From Pseudomonadales bacterium (GTDB lineage: Bacteria > Pseudomonadota > Gammaproteobacteria > Pseudomonadales > Azotimanducaceae): a stretch of DNA of 64,000 bases. The notes beneath the pieces were generated by a model. It ran no database searches, had not been told where the DNA came from, and was given only the letters and a program-made list of their open reading frames with translations. Below, in pieces: positions 9,408 through 19,469 of the stretch. The DNA lies in contig JANQKS010000067.1 of the NCBI GenBank assembly GCA_028281005.1, positions 1 to 64,000 of the forward strand. Reading direction: 5' to 3'. Position 1 is the stretch's first letter; the number at the start of each line of letters is the position of its first letter. Made by a program: the position numbers and the translations under genes.

Positions 9408-11201
9408 CTAACCTAACTCCAACCCTCGCATGGTGCCTTCTTCGCGCCATTCCCGCATCAGCTTAAAGAATGGATTAGGACCTTTGCCGTACGCCGAATT
9501 TTGCGCGCTAGTGGGATTGGGTTGACCTTCATTGTTGTAGTAACCCGGCGTGCAGGCCGCCTGGAACGATTCACTCACCCGCGACAGGCGAATAATCTCT
9601 TCCACCCATTCGTCTTCGGCCACTTGGGTCGGTTCCACCGTGGAGACGTTACCTTGCCTACATTGCTCAATGATGTAACGGATATTCGTGGCAGTTTCTT
9701 CCATCGAGTGAGGGAAGTTGGTGGTAAAAGCTGATTGTCCGTTGCTCAAGATAAACAAGTTCGGAAAGCCGCGGGTTTGTAACCCAAACAAGCTACGCAT
9801 ACCGTTGGCCCACTTGTCACTCAAACGCAAGCCGTCTCTGCCAATTAAATCGTAACCCGCTCGGCGAGTGTAATCTGTGCCCACCTCAAAACCGGTGGCA
9901 AAGATGATGCAATCCAGCGGATATGCTTCGCCATTGGCAATCACCCCGGTTTCGGTGATCTCTTCCACACCCTTACCCTGGGTATCAATCAGATGCACAT
10001 TGGGCCGGTTAAATGTCGGCAAGTACTCGTCGTGAAAACAAGGCCGTTTACAGAACTGCCGATAGTAGGGTTTTAAAGATTCCGCTACCTGCGGGTCTTC
10101 GACAATTTCCTGGGCTCGTGCGCGTATCTGTTCCATCTTCTGAAAATCGGCCAATTCCATGAGTCGCTCGATTTCTTTGCGCTCCAGCCCTTTGCCGCGA
10201 TAGTTCGCCATCGAGATCAAGTTGCGGATGATTTCTGTCCAACCATCTTGGACCAAATCTTCTTCGATGACCCCGCCGGACGTGAGCGTATTGAAGTTCT
10301 CCATACGCTCTTTCTGCCAACCCGGCTTAAGGCTGGCAGCCCAATCCGGATCGGTGGGCCGGTTATCGCGCACGTCCACGGAAGACGGTGTGCGCTGGAA
10401 CACGTACAACGCCTGGGCGCTGGCACCCAAATGCGGGATACACTGCACTGCGGTAGCACCCGTGCCGATGATGCCCACACGCTTGTCCGCCAGTTTGTGC
10501 AAATCGCCTTCCGGACTACCGCCGGTATAATCGTAATCCCAGCGGCTGGTGTGGAAGGTGTGGCCAGTGAAGCGGGTGATGCCTTTAATGCCCGGTAACT
10601 TCGGTCGATTCAACGGGCCGTTGGACATCACCACAAACTTAGCCCGCATGGCATCGTCGCGATTGGTACGCACAATCCAACGCAACGCCTGTTCGTCCCA
10701 CTGCATTTCGGTGACTTCAGTCTGAAAACACACGTCACGATAGAGATCAAAATGTCGCGCGATGTTCTGGCTATGAGCGAGGATCTCCGGCGCTTTGGCG
10801 TATTTTGCCTGGGGTATATAACCCACTTCTTCGAGCAGCGGCAGATAAATGTATGACTCGGTATCACATGCCGCACCCGGATAGCGGTTCCAATACCAGG
10901 TGCCGCCAAAATCGCCGCCTTTTTCGATGATGCGCAGGTTTTCAATGCCCGCCTCGCGCAGACGCGCACCAGTGATCAAGCCGCCAAAACCACCGCCAAC
11001 GACAATCACCTCCACCTCGTCGGTCAGCGCGGGCCGATCAATGGGAGTGGAAACGTACGGGTCGTCAATATAATTCGAGAACTCTCCGGCAACCTCCACG
11101 TACTGCTCGTTGCCGTCTTTGCGTAAGCGCTTGTCGCGCTCGATGCGGTACTTTTCCCGCAGTTGGTCCGGGTCAAAGGCTAATTCCCTCGTCTCGCTCA
11201 C
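9408..11201 (-). CDS. FAD-dependent monooxygenase, Baeyer-Villiger type
   Basis: GGGFGG and GTGATA dinucleotide motifs, BVMO fingerprint FTGHTFHTSRWD; 597 aa. Confidence 0.92.
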   Translation of the reverse strand: MSETRELAFDPDQLREKYRIERDKRLRKDGNEQYVEVAGEFSNYIDDPYVSTPIDRPALTDEVEVIVVGGGFGGLITGARLREAGIENLRIIEKGGDFGGTWYWNRYPGAACDTESYIYLPLLEEVGYIPQAKYAKAPEILAHSQNIARHFDLYRDVCFQTEVTEMQWDEQALRWIVRTNRDDAMRAKFVVMSNGPLNRPKLPGIKGITRFTGHTFHTSRWDYDYTGGSPEGDLHKLADKRVGIIGTGATAVQCIPHLGASAQALYVFQRTPSSVDVRDNRPTDPDWAASLKPGWQKERMENFNTLTSGGVIEEDLVQDGWTEIIRNLISMANYRGKGLERKEIERLMELADFQKMEQIRARAQEIVEDPQVAESLKPYYRQFCKRPCFHDEYLPTFNRPNVHLIDTQGKGVEEITETGVIANGEAYPLDCIIFATGFEVGTDYTRRAGYDLIGRDGLRLSDKWANGMRSLFGLQTRGFPNLFILSNGQSAFTTNFPHSMEETATNIRYIIEQCRQGNVSTVEPTQVAEDEWVEEIIRLSRVSESFQAACTPGYYNNEGQPNPTSAQNSAYGKGPNPFFKLMREWREEGTMRGLELG

Positions 11202-11452
11202 TCATCGCCTCCCAATACTTAGTACACCCGTCAGTGTATGCGAAGCGGGCAACAACCAACAGACAGCTCGCGGTGGCGAAGAATCCCTGAGTGCATACGT
11301 TGGCGGATATTTTTGAAGTGATATTTGGACATTATTGAGACGAAACAATAAGTCCTCGCGAATAATTCTCATTTATGTCCATTATTTTAGTCTAAATTAG
11401 CTAATTTGGGGCCTATAGGATATGTTTTGTCCCAATATAACGGAGCAACACT

Positions 11453-11791
11453 ATGACCCAACGTAACCCCAAAGACATCAACCAAAGCACCCGCCGGCAA
11501 TTTTTAAGTCGCACAGCCGCGGGATCCGCAGCCGCCATCGCCGGTTCCTCATTAATTGCCACCGGCGCTATCGCGTCAGACCTTCCGACGCTGACCGAAG
11601 ACGACCCCATCGCGGTTGCTTTAGGCTACAAAGCAGATGCCACCCAGTCGCAACGCAGCGACGCCGGACAATTATGCTCCAACTGCCGCTTGTACACCGA
11701 CAAAGGTAACGGCATGGGTTTGTGTTCAGCCATCCCCAACAAGCTGGTGGCTGGCGACGGCTGGTGTAAGGCTTGGGTCACTAACGCATAG
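11453..11791 (+). CDS. High-potential iron-sulfur protein (HiPIP), Tat-exported
   Basis: Twin-arginine signal (TRRQFLSRTAAG...) and HiPIP cysteine pattern CSNC...GLCSAIPNKLVAGDGWCKAW. Confidence 0.93.
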   Translation: MTQRNPKDINQSTRRQFLSRTAAGSAAAIAGSSLIATGAIASDLPTLTEDDPIAVALGYKADATQSQRSDAGQLCSNCRLYTDKGNGMGLCSAIPNKLVAGDGWCKAWVTNA

Positions 11792-12023
11792 CCCACTGGC
11801 TGATCAGATGTACCAGCTGCATAGGTTAAGCGAGGTGGATGCGGCCACGCGAACACCCACCACTTCAGGTTAAGTCGCAACGGGTGTCCGCCACTTACTT
11901 TCTACACCTTGGTCTGGAGATGTGCTGCGACCTCAGCAGCTATCCATACACTTTCCTTCTGCCCACCCACTTTGTACCCCCAACGTCTCGAAGCGATGCG
12001 GCATGAAAGTGCCAGACGTTCAC

Positions 12024-13118
12024 TCAGGCCGCCAAAGAATTTAGCGGCTGACCCGGCAACTTACGGATCTCCGGCATCACCTCGCGGGCAAACAAACGCA
12101 TGCTCTGCTCTGCTGCGTCATAAGGCATGCCGGCATAACTGAACACACCATTAAAGGCGCCAGCGTTCACCCGGCCAGTAAACGACTTGATTTTGTCGTA
12201 ACACATTTCCGGCGTGCCCCAGACCTGGATACTCATGAAAAATTCTTCCATGGCATCCTGACTCTTCTGCACATTTTCCTGTACAGAAACGTAGGCTTCG
12301 TAACCTTTGGTATTTTTCATGTGGTCGCCGGCCAGTTCGTAGTGTTTTACCACCGTCTGGTAGTAGCCGCCGATGTACTTGCGCGCCATTTCTTCCGCGC
12401 GCCCCGCGTCTTCATCGCAGTAAGTCCAGCCCGCCAGAATGGTCTCTGGCGCTTCATCGCCGTTCACCTCGCGGTAGGTGGCGCGATAAGAGGACAGCTC
12501 CTGCTCAACAGCATCCCACGGCTTCTGCGGCACAATTAAGATGCCCACACCCAAACGCGCCATGATTTGTGAAGATTCCGGTGACACCGCCGCCGCGTAG
12601 GTGCGTCCGCGAAAGCTCTTAAACGGCGCCGGGCGGACATCGCGCCGGGGCTGCTTGATGTGTTGACCGTCGAATTCACAATAACCCTGTTCTAAACCCT
12701 CTAAAATCATCTGCGCGGATTCGGTGAAATACTCCCGTGAGATGTTCATGTCCCGGTTGAAGCCTTCAAACTCGATACGCCCGAGACCACGACCGATGCC
12801 CAGCACCATGCGCCCATCGGACATGTTGTCCAGCATGGAGATTTCCTCCACCACGCGCATGGGATCGTGCCAAGGCAAAACAATGACCATGGAACCCAGC
12901 TGCACCTCGGAATTGCGACCCGCCCAATAGGACAGAAACTGGGTCACATCGGGGCACATGGTGTAATCCGTAAAATGATGTTCCACCGACCAGATGGACT
13001 GAAAGCCCAGGTCGATGGCCAGATCCCCCATACGTAGCTCGCGTTTGTATACGTCACGATCCGACAGCTGCGGATCCGTGCCTTGAAAAATCAATGCAGC
13101 GCCCACGTCCATATTCAC
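12024..13118 (-). CDS. LLM-class flavin-dependent oxidoreductase
   Basis: Luciferase-like pattern (FQSIWSVEHHFTDYTMCPD...LDNMSDGRMVLGIGRG); 364 aa. Confidence 0.92.
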   Translation of the reverse strand: MNMDVGAALIFQGTDPQLSDRDVYKRELRMGDLAIDLGFQSIWSVEHHFTDYTMCPDVTQFLSYWAGRNSEVQLGSMVIVLPWHDPMRVVEEISMLDNMSDGRMVLGIGRGLGRIEFEGFNRDMNISREYFTESAQMILEGLEQGYCEFDGQHIKQPRRDVRPAPFKSFRGRTYAAAVSPESSQIMARLGVGILIVPQKPWDAVEQELSSYRATYREVNGDEAPETILAGWTYCDEDAGRAEEMARKYIGGYYQTVVKHYELAGDHMKNTKGYEAYVSVQENVQKSQDAMEEFFMSIQVWGTPEMCYDKIKSFTGRVNAGAFNGVFSYAGMPYDAAEQSMRLFAREVMPEIRKLPGQPLNSLAA

Positions 13119-13236
13119 CCCCTCTATGTTCCGCTCATAAGCTTTGTCTGCGCCATTCTAGACCATCCACCCCGGGTGCGCACCGTAGCCTGACTCCCCC
13201 TCTGCAGGCGCAGGCACGCTTGCGCGCGCCGCCACC

Positions 13237-13762
13237 TGGCTCACGCACTTAGAAAAAGATTGACATGGCCCGGTTTGGGGGCACTGGTGACGGGAGCTGT
13301 CACGTAGAACCCATTGATCCGCTATGACGAGCGTGGCTGTGGCCTCAGCGAACGCGAGCTTACGTCGCTGACGTTCGAAGATTGGGTCACCGACCTTGAA
13401 TCGATTGTCGATCATCTGGAACTGGAGAGTTTTAACCGGTTTGGTATGTCTCAGGGCGGCTTTGTCAGCACGCTGTGTCGCACTCGACTCCAACAATCAC
13501 ATTCTGCTGGAAGACGAACCCGCCTTTACCGAGTTCCTGCGCTTGGTGGACGCCTCCGGAGCCGCGCCGTTTTGACACTTTAACCAAACGCGAAAATCAA
13601 ATTCTTAGCGTCATGGCGCGCGGCGCCAGCAATGGCGACATTGCCGAAGAATTGTTTGTCAGCGAAAAAACCGTGCGTAATCACATCACCAATATCTTGG
13701 ACAAACTCGGCGTGGATTCCCGCGCCAAAGCCACGGTGCTGGCAAAAGACATCGGTTTTTAG
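13237..13762 (+). pseudogene. Alpha/beta hydrolase-LuxR hybrid regulator, decayed copy A
   Basis: Degenerate frame WLTHLEKD*HGPVWGHW*RELS (stops at 13261 and 13288), then LIRYDERGCGLSE...FGMSQGG, then DSNNHILLEDEPAFTEFLRLVDASGA, then the LuxR HTH LTKRENQILSVMARGASNGDIAEELFVSEKTVRNHITNILDKLGV, in different frames. Confidence 0.75.
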
Positions 13763-14044
13763 GGGCCAAGCGCCATGAGCGCGCCGATCGACCTGGGACG
13801 TTTGTCCTAAACACAGCTATTAAAAACAGGCCTTAAAACAGGACCTGCGACTCATGTCGACGCCTCGGCCGGCTGCCACACTCGTTGTCACTTTAACGAG
13901 CCCTTAGGCGACTATGATTAAACGAGTTGGAGTTTTCGGTTATGGCGTCATTTGTTACACCATCTTTTTTGTCACGTTTCTTTTGTCACGTTTCTCTATC
14001 TGGCCGACTCCAGTTTTAGCGACAGGATCTCCGGATTACCACCC

Positions 14045-14548
14045 ACTGAACCGCGACAGCAGATTCGTTTCTGCACCGCCGCGGATGGCGCCAGCGTCGC
14101 CTATGCTAAAAGCGGTGCGAAACAAGGCATTCCAATTGTGCGCTGCCTTGGATGGTTCACCCACCTGGAGGCGAAATAGACCTCCTCACAGGGGCGCGCG
14201 TCGTGGTCACGGCCCCGCAAGGCGCACCCGTTAGTCCACTACGACGGTCGCGGTATTGGCCTGAGTCCGGCGAGCCCCGGTCCACCTTCCGGTGAGGCTG
14301 CGTTGCGGGAGCGTTGGCTTACCTTGATGCCGCTGTTTGAGCGCGGCTGGGGTTGCGACGAACCGGCTTGCCGGCAACTGTTCACCCGCATGTTGCTGCC
14401 GGATGGTGACCGTGCGCAAAACCACTAGTTCAACGAGATGCAGCGCGCCTGCTGTGATGGGCATACAGCCCGGGAACACATCTGTTCCTTGATCTCACGC
14501 GATGTGCGCGGGCAGGTCATCCAAACCATTGAGGAGTTTGTCGATTGA
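14045..14548 (+). pseudogene. Alpha/beta hydrolase-LuxR hybrid regulator, decayed copy B (no LuxR domain left)
   Basis: TEPRQQIRFCTAADGASVAYAKSG...GWFTHLEAK*, then LVHYDGRGIGLSP, then LRERWLTLMPLFERGWGCDEPACRQLFTRMLLPDGDRAQNH*FNEMQRA..., with stops and frame changes. Confidence 0.65.
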
Positions 14549-14618
14549 GTAGCCCTCCTTGTGGCTACCTATGCGCGCGTTACAATGGGTGCGTCTTGTA
14601 GTCCAAAGGGGGAGATAC

Positions 14619-15782
14619 ATGTCAGAAACAACGGCAGAAACAGGGGCAGAAACAAAAACACTGGTGGTCGACATGGACTCTCATGTCATGGAACCGCCGG
14701 ATTTGTGGCTCAACTACTTGGAACCCAAGTACCGGGACCGCGCCATTCGCATCGAACCCAACGCAGACGGCACCGAACGGCTGATGATGGACACCAAAGA
14801 ACTGCTGTCCGGACGCCTGGCCGCGCTGGGTGGTGCCGAGCATGATGCGGTGCAGACCTTTACCGACCCCACACTCACCTACTTAGATGGTTGCCCCAAA
14901 GCGTCCTACGATACCGACGCTCGCGTGCAGCTGCTAGACGAATGGGGGGTAGACAAAGGTGTGGTGTTCCCTACCATCGGGATTCTGTGGGACAAAGAAG
15001 ACGATCCCGAATTGGCCATGGCCTACGCACGCGCCTACAACAACTGGCAATGGGATTTTGCCAAACCGGCATTAGATCGCATTCTACCCATCGCCCATAT
15101 CCCCTTATACGACGTTGATCTCGCCTATCAAGAACTGCAGCGCTGTTTAAAGTTAGGGTTTAAAGGCATGTTCCTCGCCCCCGAGCCTGTGTTGGGCAAG
15201 CGTCCTTCGCACCCTGATTTTGATCCCATCTGGCAGCTCCTGATAGATGCGAACCTGCCGATCTGCGTGCACCTTATCGTGCGCTTCGACCGCGTCGTGA
15301 ACTTGTCTAATACTCAATGGTGGGACATCACCCGCGAACGGCCCGACACGGTGTTTTCGTTTGGTCTCGGCGGCACCATGCAGCTTATTCCCGCGGTCGC
15401 CGCCCTCGTGTGCGACGGCTTGTTTGAGCGTTTACCGCAACTCAAAGTGGCAATTGTCGAATCCGGCGCGGGTTACGTGCGCTATCTAATGGATCGGTTG
15501 GACGAAAAATACGCCCGCTTTGCTGCAACCAGTTGCTTGTCCCGCCCACCGAGCGAGTACATACGCGAAAACTTCTGGTTTGTCATGGACCCCAGCGAAG
15601 GCAGCATCGACGCCCAGTGCGATTTGGTGGGTGAAGACAAGTTTCTGTGGGGTTCCGACTACCCGCATGTGGATTCACACCTCACCGCCATGCAGGAAGT
15701 GCATGCGGCGTTGGCACCCATGTCGGAACAACGTCGCAATCGAGTGCTCGGTGGCAATGCGGTGAAACTGTTTAATCTCTAG
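14619..15782 (+). CDS. Amidohydrolase family protein (ACMSD-like)
   Basis: VVDMDSHVMEPPDLW, GFKGMFLAPEP, LWGSDYPHVDSH; start chosen at 14619 after GGGGGAGA. Confidence 0.9.
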   Translation: MSETTAETGAETKTLVVDMDSHVMEPPDLWLNYLEPKYRDRAIRIEPNADGTERLMMDTKELLSGRLAALGGAEHDAVQTFTDPTLTYLDGCPKASYDTDARVQLLDEWGVDKGVVFPTIGILWDKEDDPELAMAYARAYNNWQWDFAKPALDRILPIAHIPLYDVDLAYQELQRCLKLGFKGMFLAPEPVLGKRPSHPDFDPIWQLLIDANLPICVHLIVRFDRVVNLSNTQWWDITRERPDTVFSFGLGGTMQLIPAVAALVCDGLFERLPQLKVAIVESGAGYVRYLMDRLDEKYARFAATSCLSRPPSEYIRENFWFVMDPSEGSIDAQCDLVGEDKFLWGSDYPHVDSHLTAMQEVHAALAPMSEQRRNRVLGGNAVKLFNL

Positions 15783-15800
15783 TCGTGGGGAAGCTCTAAC

Positions 15801-16628
15801 ATGTACTTGAAGAGCATCAATGCAGCTGCACAGGCGCTGATACGCGCCACCCTGATCGGTTGCATATCAGCTCTGCTCTGCGCCTGTATCGCTGTGCCGC
15901 AACTACCGGACACCGAAATCCAGGCGCAACGGCTGGCACAGCAGCCTTTCTCTCCTGCATACCGTTTGGCTATTTCCAGCTACTACGAAAACACTCAGGT
16001 TTTAGTGGACGTCTCACGGCAGTTTGTACGCTTTGAGCCACCACGAAGCGATGCAGAACGCATGCGATTGACACTCGCCGAACAGGGAGATCGCGACGAT
16101 TTAGAGCGAGCATATTCCGCGAGCGCTCGCATCTATAATAACAGCTCCGCCGTTAGCGGCATTGAGCAGAGTTTTGCCGATCAACTGCAGGCGGAATTTA
16201 GCGTGAGCCCAGTATTTCTCCCCCGCAAGCAAATTCAAGCCCGTTTGGACAATGAGTGGCCACCAACATCCGCCATGATGCACGCCAAACAAATGGCCGC
16301 TGAGGCCGCTTACGACGGTGTCTTGGTGGTGTACTTTGAACCGCTGGTGGTTGAAGCAGACACTGGCGTTGGACCGTTTAAAGACTACCGGCTGTCCTAT
16401 CGGGCCAAGGTAGCCATGCGCGCTGTCAAACAAGACCAACTGCTTTACTTTCACGATGCCACTTATCCCTGCACCAGCAAGAACCTAATGTCCACCGAAC
16501 GCAGGGATCGTGCTGAGGACCGCGACACAATGGCCCAGTGTGAACGTGAGATCCACGATTTGATGGTGCAGGACTTCATCGATTTCACAAGGCAAGCCCG
16601 CGAAGCGGGATCAGCAGTTAGCGGTTAA
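15801..16628 (+). CDS. Putative lipoprotein of unknown function
   Basis: Signal peptide with lipobox-like ALLCAC; 275 aa. Confidence 0.65.
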   Translation: MYLKSINAAAQALIRATLIGCISALLCACIAVPQLPDTEIQAQRLAQQPFSPAYRLAISSYYENTQVLVDVSRQFVRFEPPRSDAERMRLTLAEQGDRDDLERAYSASARIYNNSSAVSGIEQSFADQLQAEFSVSPVFLPRKQIQARLDNEWPPTSAMMHAKQMAAEAAYDGVLVVYFEPLVVEADTGVGPFKDYRLSYRAKVAMRAVKQDQLLYFHDATYPCTSKNLMSTERRDRAEDRDTMAQCEREIHDLMVQDFIDFTRQAREAGSAVSG

Positions 16629-16688
16629 ATTCCGCACAAGCTGTTGGCACAACCGTGAAGGTCAACGCCAGTATGAGGAGGATGAACC

Positions 16689-17462
16689 ATGATTGACTTA
16701 AATCTCACAGGCCGCCGCGCAGTGGTGACCGGAGCCAGCCTGGGAATCGGCGAAGCGGTGGTACAGGAGTTGGCGGATATGGGCGCCGAGGTGGTGTTTT
16801 GCGCCCGCAACGCCGAGGCGGTGGGTGCCTTGGCTGCCTACTCGGATCGAGTAACGGGTCTGGTTGCAGACATGGGTGATCAAGCTTCCACAGAAGCGTT
16901 TCTAGATGCAGTAGAATCTGGCGGCGGTGTGGACATCTTGGTCAACAACGTTGGCGCGTCTCCGTCTCGAAATTTCCTCTATATGACAGACGAAGACTGG
17001 CAAGACCTGCATGAGCTCAACCTGCTCTCCGCGATACGCTGCACGCGCCGCCTACTGCCGCACATGCGCAAAGAAAAATGGGGGCGTGTAGTGATGATTG
17101 CCAGCGGCGCTGCCAAGTATCCTAACGCCGCGCTCATCGACTACGGCGCCACTAAGGCGGCGATGATATCCATCAGCAAATCGCTGAGTAAAAAATACGG
17201 CGCTGATGGGGTCTTGGTGAATTCTGTGCTCCCGGGCTTGATTCACACCGCCATGTGGGAACGGGCCGCCACGGAAATTGCCGAGGCCAACGACACCACC
17301 ATGGAAGCCGTATTGGAGAATAATGGCCGCGGCGTGCCGGTAGGTCGCTACGGGACCTCCAAAGAAGTGGCCGACGTGGTGGCGTTTTTATGCAGCAACG
17401 CAGCAGGTTACGTTAATGGCGCCGCCATCGAAGTGGACGGCGGATCGGCGGCACACATTTAG
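16689..17462 (+). CDS. SDR family oxidoreductase
   Basis: TGASLGIG, NNVG, YGATKAA motifs. Confidence 0.95.
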   Translation: MIDLNLTGRRAVVTGASLGIGEAVVQELADMGAEVVFCARNAEAVGALAAYSDRVTGLVADMGDQASTEAFLDAVESGGGVDILVNNVGASPSRNFLYMTDEDWQDLHELNLLSAIRCTRRLLPHMRKEKWGRVVMIASGAAKYPNAALIDYGATKAAMISISKSLSKKYGADGVLVNSVLPGLIHTAMWERAATEIAEANDTTMEAVLENNGRGVPVGRYGTSKEVADVVAFLCSNAAGYVNGAAIEVDGGSAAHI

Positions 17463-17480
17463 AGCAATATAGGGGCGGAT

Positions 17481-17514
17481 CTAGGGTGCCTTAAGAATAA
17501 GTCTCATGTGCTCA
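17481..17514 (+). repeat. Copy 1 of a short dispersed intergenic repeat
   Basis: CTAGGGTGCCTTAAGAATAAGTCTCATGTGCTCA; see 61635-61667. Confidence 0.6.
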
Positions 17515-17526
17515 AACAAACGAATC

Positions 17527-17552
17527 CCTCCTGACACAATGGTGTCAGGAGG
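17527..17552. other. Perfect hairpin-forming inverted repeat
   Basis: CCTCCTGACAC-AATG-GTGTCAGGAGG: 11-bp arms, 4-nt loop, no T-run after it. Confidence 0.75.
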
Positions 17553-17599
17553 CTAGCTGTACACTGCCCCAGCAAACCAATAGAAGATGGGAGATTGCT

Positions 17600-17977
17600 A
17601 TGAGCGTTATGGAAATCGGACAGAAACTGATCGCCGCGGCACAAGCCGGCCAGGCCGCTGAGGCCGAGTTTGTCAACGAATACTACGCCGACAATGTCGT
17701 CAGCATCGAAGGCGGTGAAAGCGAAGACATGCCCGCACGCCTAGAAGGTGTGGACGCCATCCGCGGCAAACATGAGTGGTGGTTTGGCACCAACGAAGTG
17801 CACGGCACCCAAGCGTTTGGACCCTATGTCGGCCATCGTGACGACCAATTTGTGGTGCGCTACATTCTCGACATGACGCCGCCCGAGGGCGAGCGCACGC
17901 AGATGGAAGAGGTCGGGCTGTATACCGTGGCAGACGGCAAAATTGTGCAGGAAGAGTATCTCTACCTGATGGGTTAA
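17600..17977 (+). CDS. SnoaL/NTF2-like fold protein
   Basis: 125 aa; YYADNVVSIEG...GVDAIRGKHEWW...VVRYILDMT...EVGLYTVADGKIVQEEYLY. Confidence 0.82.
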   Translation: MSVMEIGQKLIAAAQAGQAAEAEFVNEYYADNVVSIEGGESEDMPARLEGVDAIRGKHEWWFGTNEVHGTQAFGPYVGHRDDQFVVRYILDMTPPEGERTQMEEVGLYTVADGKIVQEEYLYLMG

Positions 17978-19440
17978 GGCGCAATTTTGCGTGCTACCCG
18001 CTCGGCCACCATGACACAGCCAAGATAGGTATTGCCTGACGGAATGGTCGGCATGACCGACGCATCCGCGACACGCAAACCGGCAACGCCAAGGACTCGG
18101 CAATCCGCGTCCAGTACCGTTCCCATTGGGCAGGTGCTGGTCATGTGCCCATAACTCAACACCTGGCGCTCAAGTGCACGCTCAACCGCATCGGGGGCAT
18201 GCAGATCAAGTGGTTCAACCGGTTCACAGCCCAAGCTGCGCGCAGCAGCGGAACACTCCCACGCGGCAATACGTTCGAAAGCGTGGCGCAAACGGGGCAC
18301 CGCGTCATCCGGCATGGGCGGCGCTTTAACGACCGGTGGTGCGTCCACCGAATCACCCAATGTGACACTACCGGCGCCGCTGGATCGCAGCAAAAAAGCG
18401 GCCATCATAAACTGAGTGGATTGTTCGCTTGGTGCGGAGGCGATGGGAAACGCGTGATAATCAACGTTGCGCCCGTCCGACGCGCCAAGCACCAGCACTT
18501 GTGCAGGCCCCGCGCTGCCACCCCGAGGGCCATCATGGTGATAGGCAATCCCTGGACCGAGGTGGTCGCTGAGCGTCGCACCCACCGGCAAATCGGCGTG
18601 AATAGGAATACCGTACTTCTGCAACTGCGCAGTTGGACCAACACCCGAGCGCAGCAGCAAGGTCGGCGACCACAACGCACCCGCGGTCACCACCACTTCA
18701 TCCGCATCGATCTGTTCACCCGAAGCCAGCGTTACACCGCGCGCCTGCCCGGCAGAAATTTCAATCTGCACTACTTCGGCGCCGGTACGAATGTTCAGAT
18801 TCTCACGCGCACGCACCTCAGGAGTGAGGTACGCCAGACTGGTTGAAACACGCCGGTCCTGACTGTCGATGGTCACCGGAAACACACCCACACCGGGTAA
18901 CTGCGAGGGGTCGTTTACATCAGTGACGGCAGGTTCACCCGCCTCCACCATCGCGTTATAAAAAGCACGTTGGGCACGGCTGAGCTCTTCAAAGCGCCAG
19001 CGTCGCACCGGCAGTGGTCCGGCATGGCCATGAATCGGCGAGTGCGGAAAATCCGCATCACACTCCGCGGCAATGAAAGTACTGGCAACGTCATCCCAAC
19101 CCCAGCCATCTAAACCCGCGGCGGCCCACCCGTTGTAATCTTCCGGCAGGCCACGAATGGTGGCTAAGCCATTCACAGCGGAAGTGCCGCCCAGTACACG
19201 TCCTTGAAACATAGGTATGGCACCGGTATCCGTAAGCATCGGCGATGGCGCAATGGGAGCGGCGCCCGCCCAGGCATTGGCGGCGTGTGCTGGATCAAGC
19301 ACAACCGCATCATATGCCTCATCGTCCGGACCCGCTTCAAGCAACGTCACCATAAAAGCGGGACTTTCACTTAAGCGCGACGCCAACACCGTACCCGCCG
19401 TGCCGCCGCCCACTACAAGTATGTGTCTGGTTTGGCTCAT
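17974..19440 (-). CDS. GMC family oxidoreductase
   Basis: VVGGGTAGTVLASRLSE and GRVLGGTSAVNGLATIRG motifs; 488 aa. Confidence 0.93.
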   Translation of the reverse strand: MSQTRHILVVGGGTAGTVLASRLSESPAFMVTLLEAGPDDEAYDAVVLDPAHAANAWAGAAPIAPSPMLTDTGAIPMFQGRVLGGTSAVNGLATIRGLPEDYNGWAAAGLDGWGWDDVASTFIAAECDADFPHSPIHGHAGPLPVRRWRFEELSRAQRAFYNAMVEAGEPAVTDVNDPSQLPGVGVFPVTIDSQDRRVSTSLAYLTPEVRARENLNIRTGAEVVQIEISAGQARGVTLASGEQIDADEVVVTAGALWSPTLLLRSGVGPTAQLQKYGIPIHADLPVGATLSDHLGPGIAYHHDGPRGGSAGPAQVLVLGASDGRNVDYHAFPIASAPSEQSTQFMMAAFLLRSSGAGSVTLGDSVDAPPVVKAPPMPDDAVPRLRHAFERIAAWECSAAARSLGCEPVEPLDLHAPDAVERALERQVLSYGHMTSTCPMGTVLDADCRVLGVAGLRVADASVMPTIPSGNTYLGCVMVAERVARKIAP

Positions 19441-19469
19441 GTTGATCTCCTCAGTGGCGTTGCCGTGGT

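Noticed and set aside
13261-13290. Possible TGA recoding (two TGA codons in the hydrolase-like frame, one at a usual Trp position)
   Set aside because: The same gene also has frame changes and an internal deletion, and no other gene in the window uses TGA as sense; decay is simpler.
18145-18846. 233-aa ORF antisense to the GMC oxidoreductase
   Set aside because: No recognisable motif; antisense to a well-supported coding sequence.
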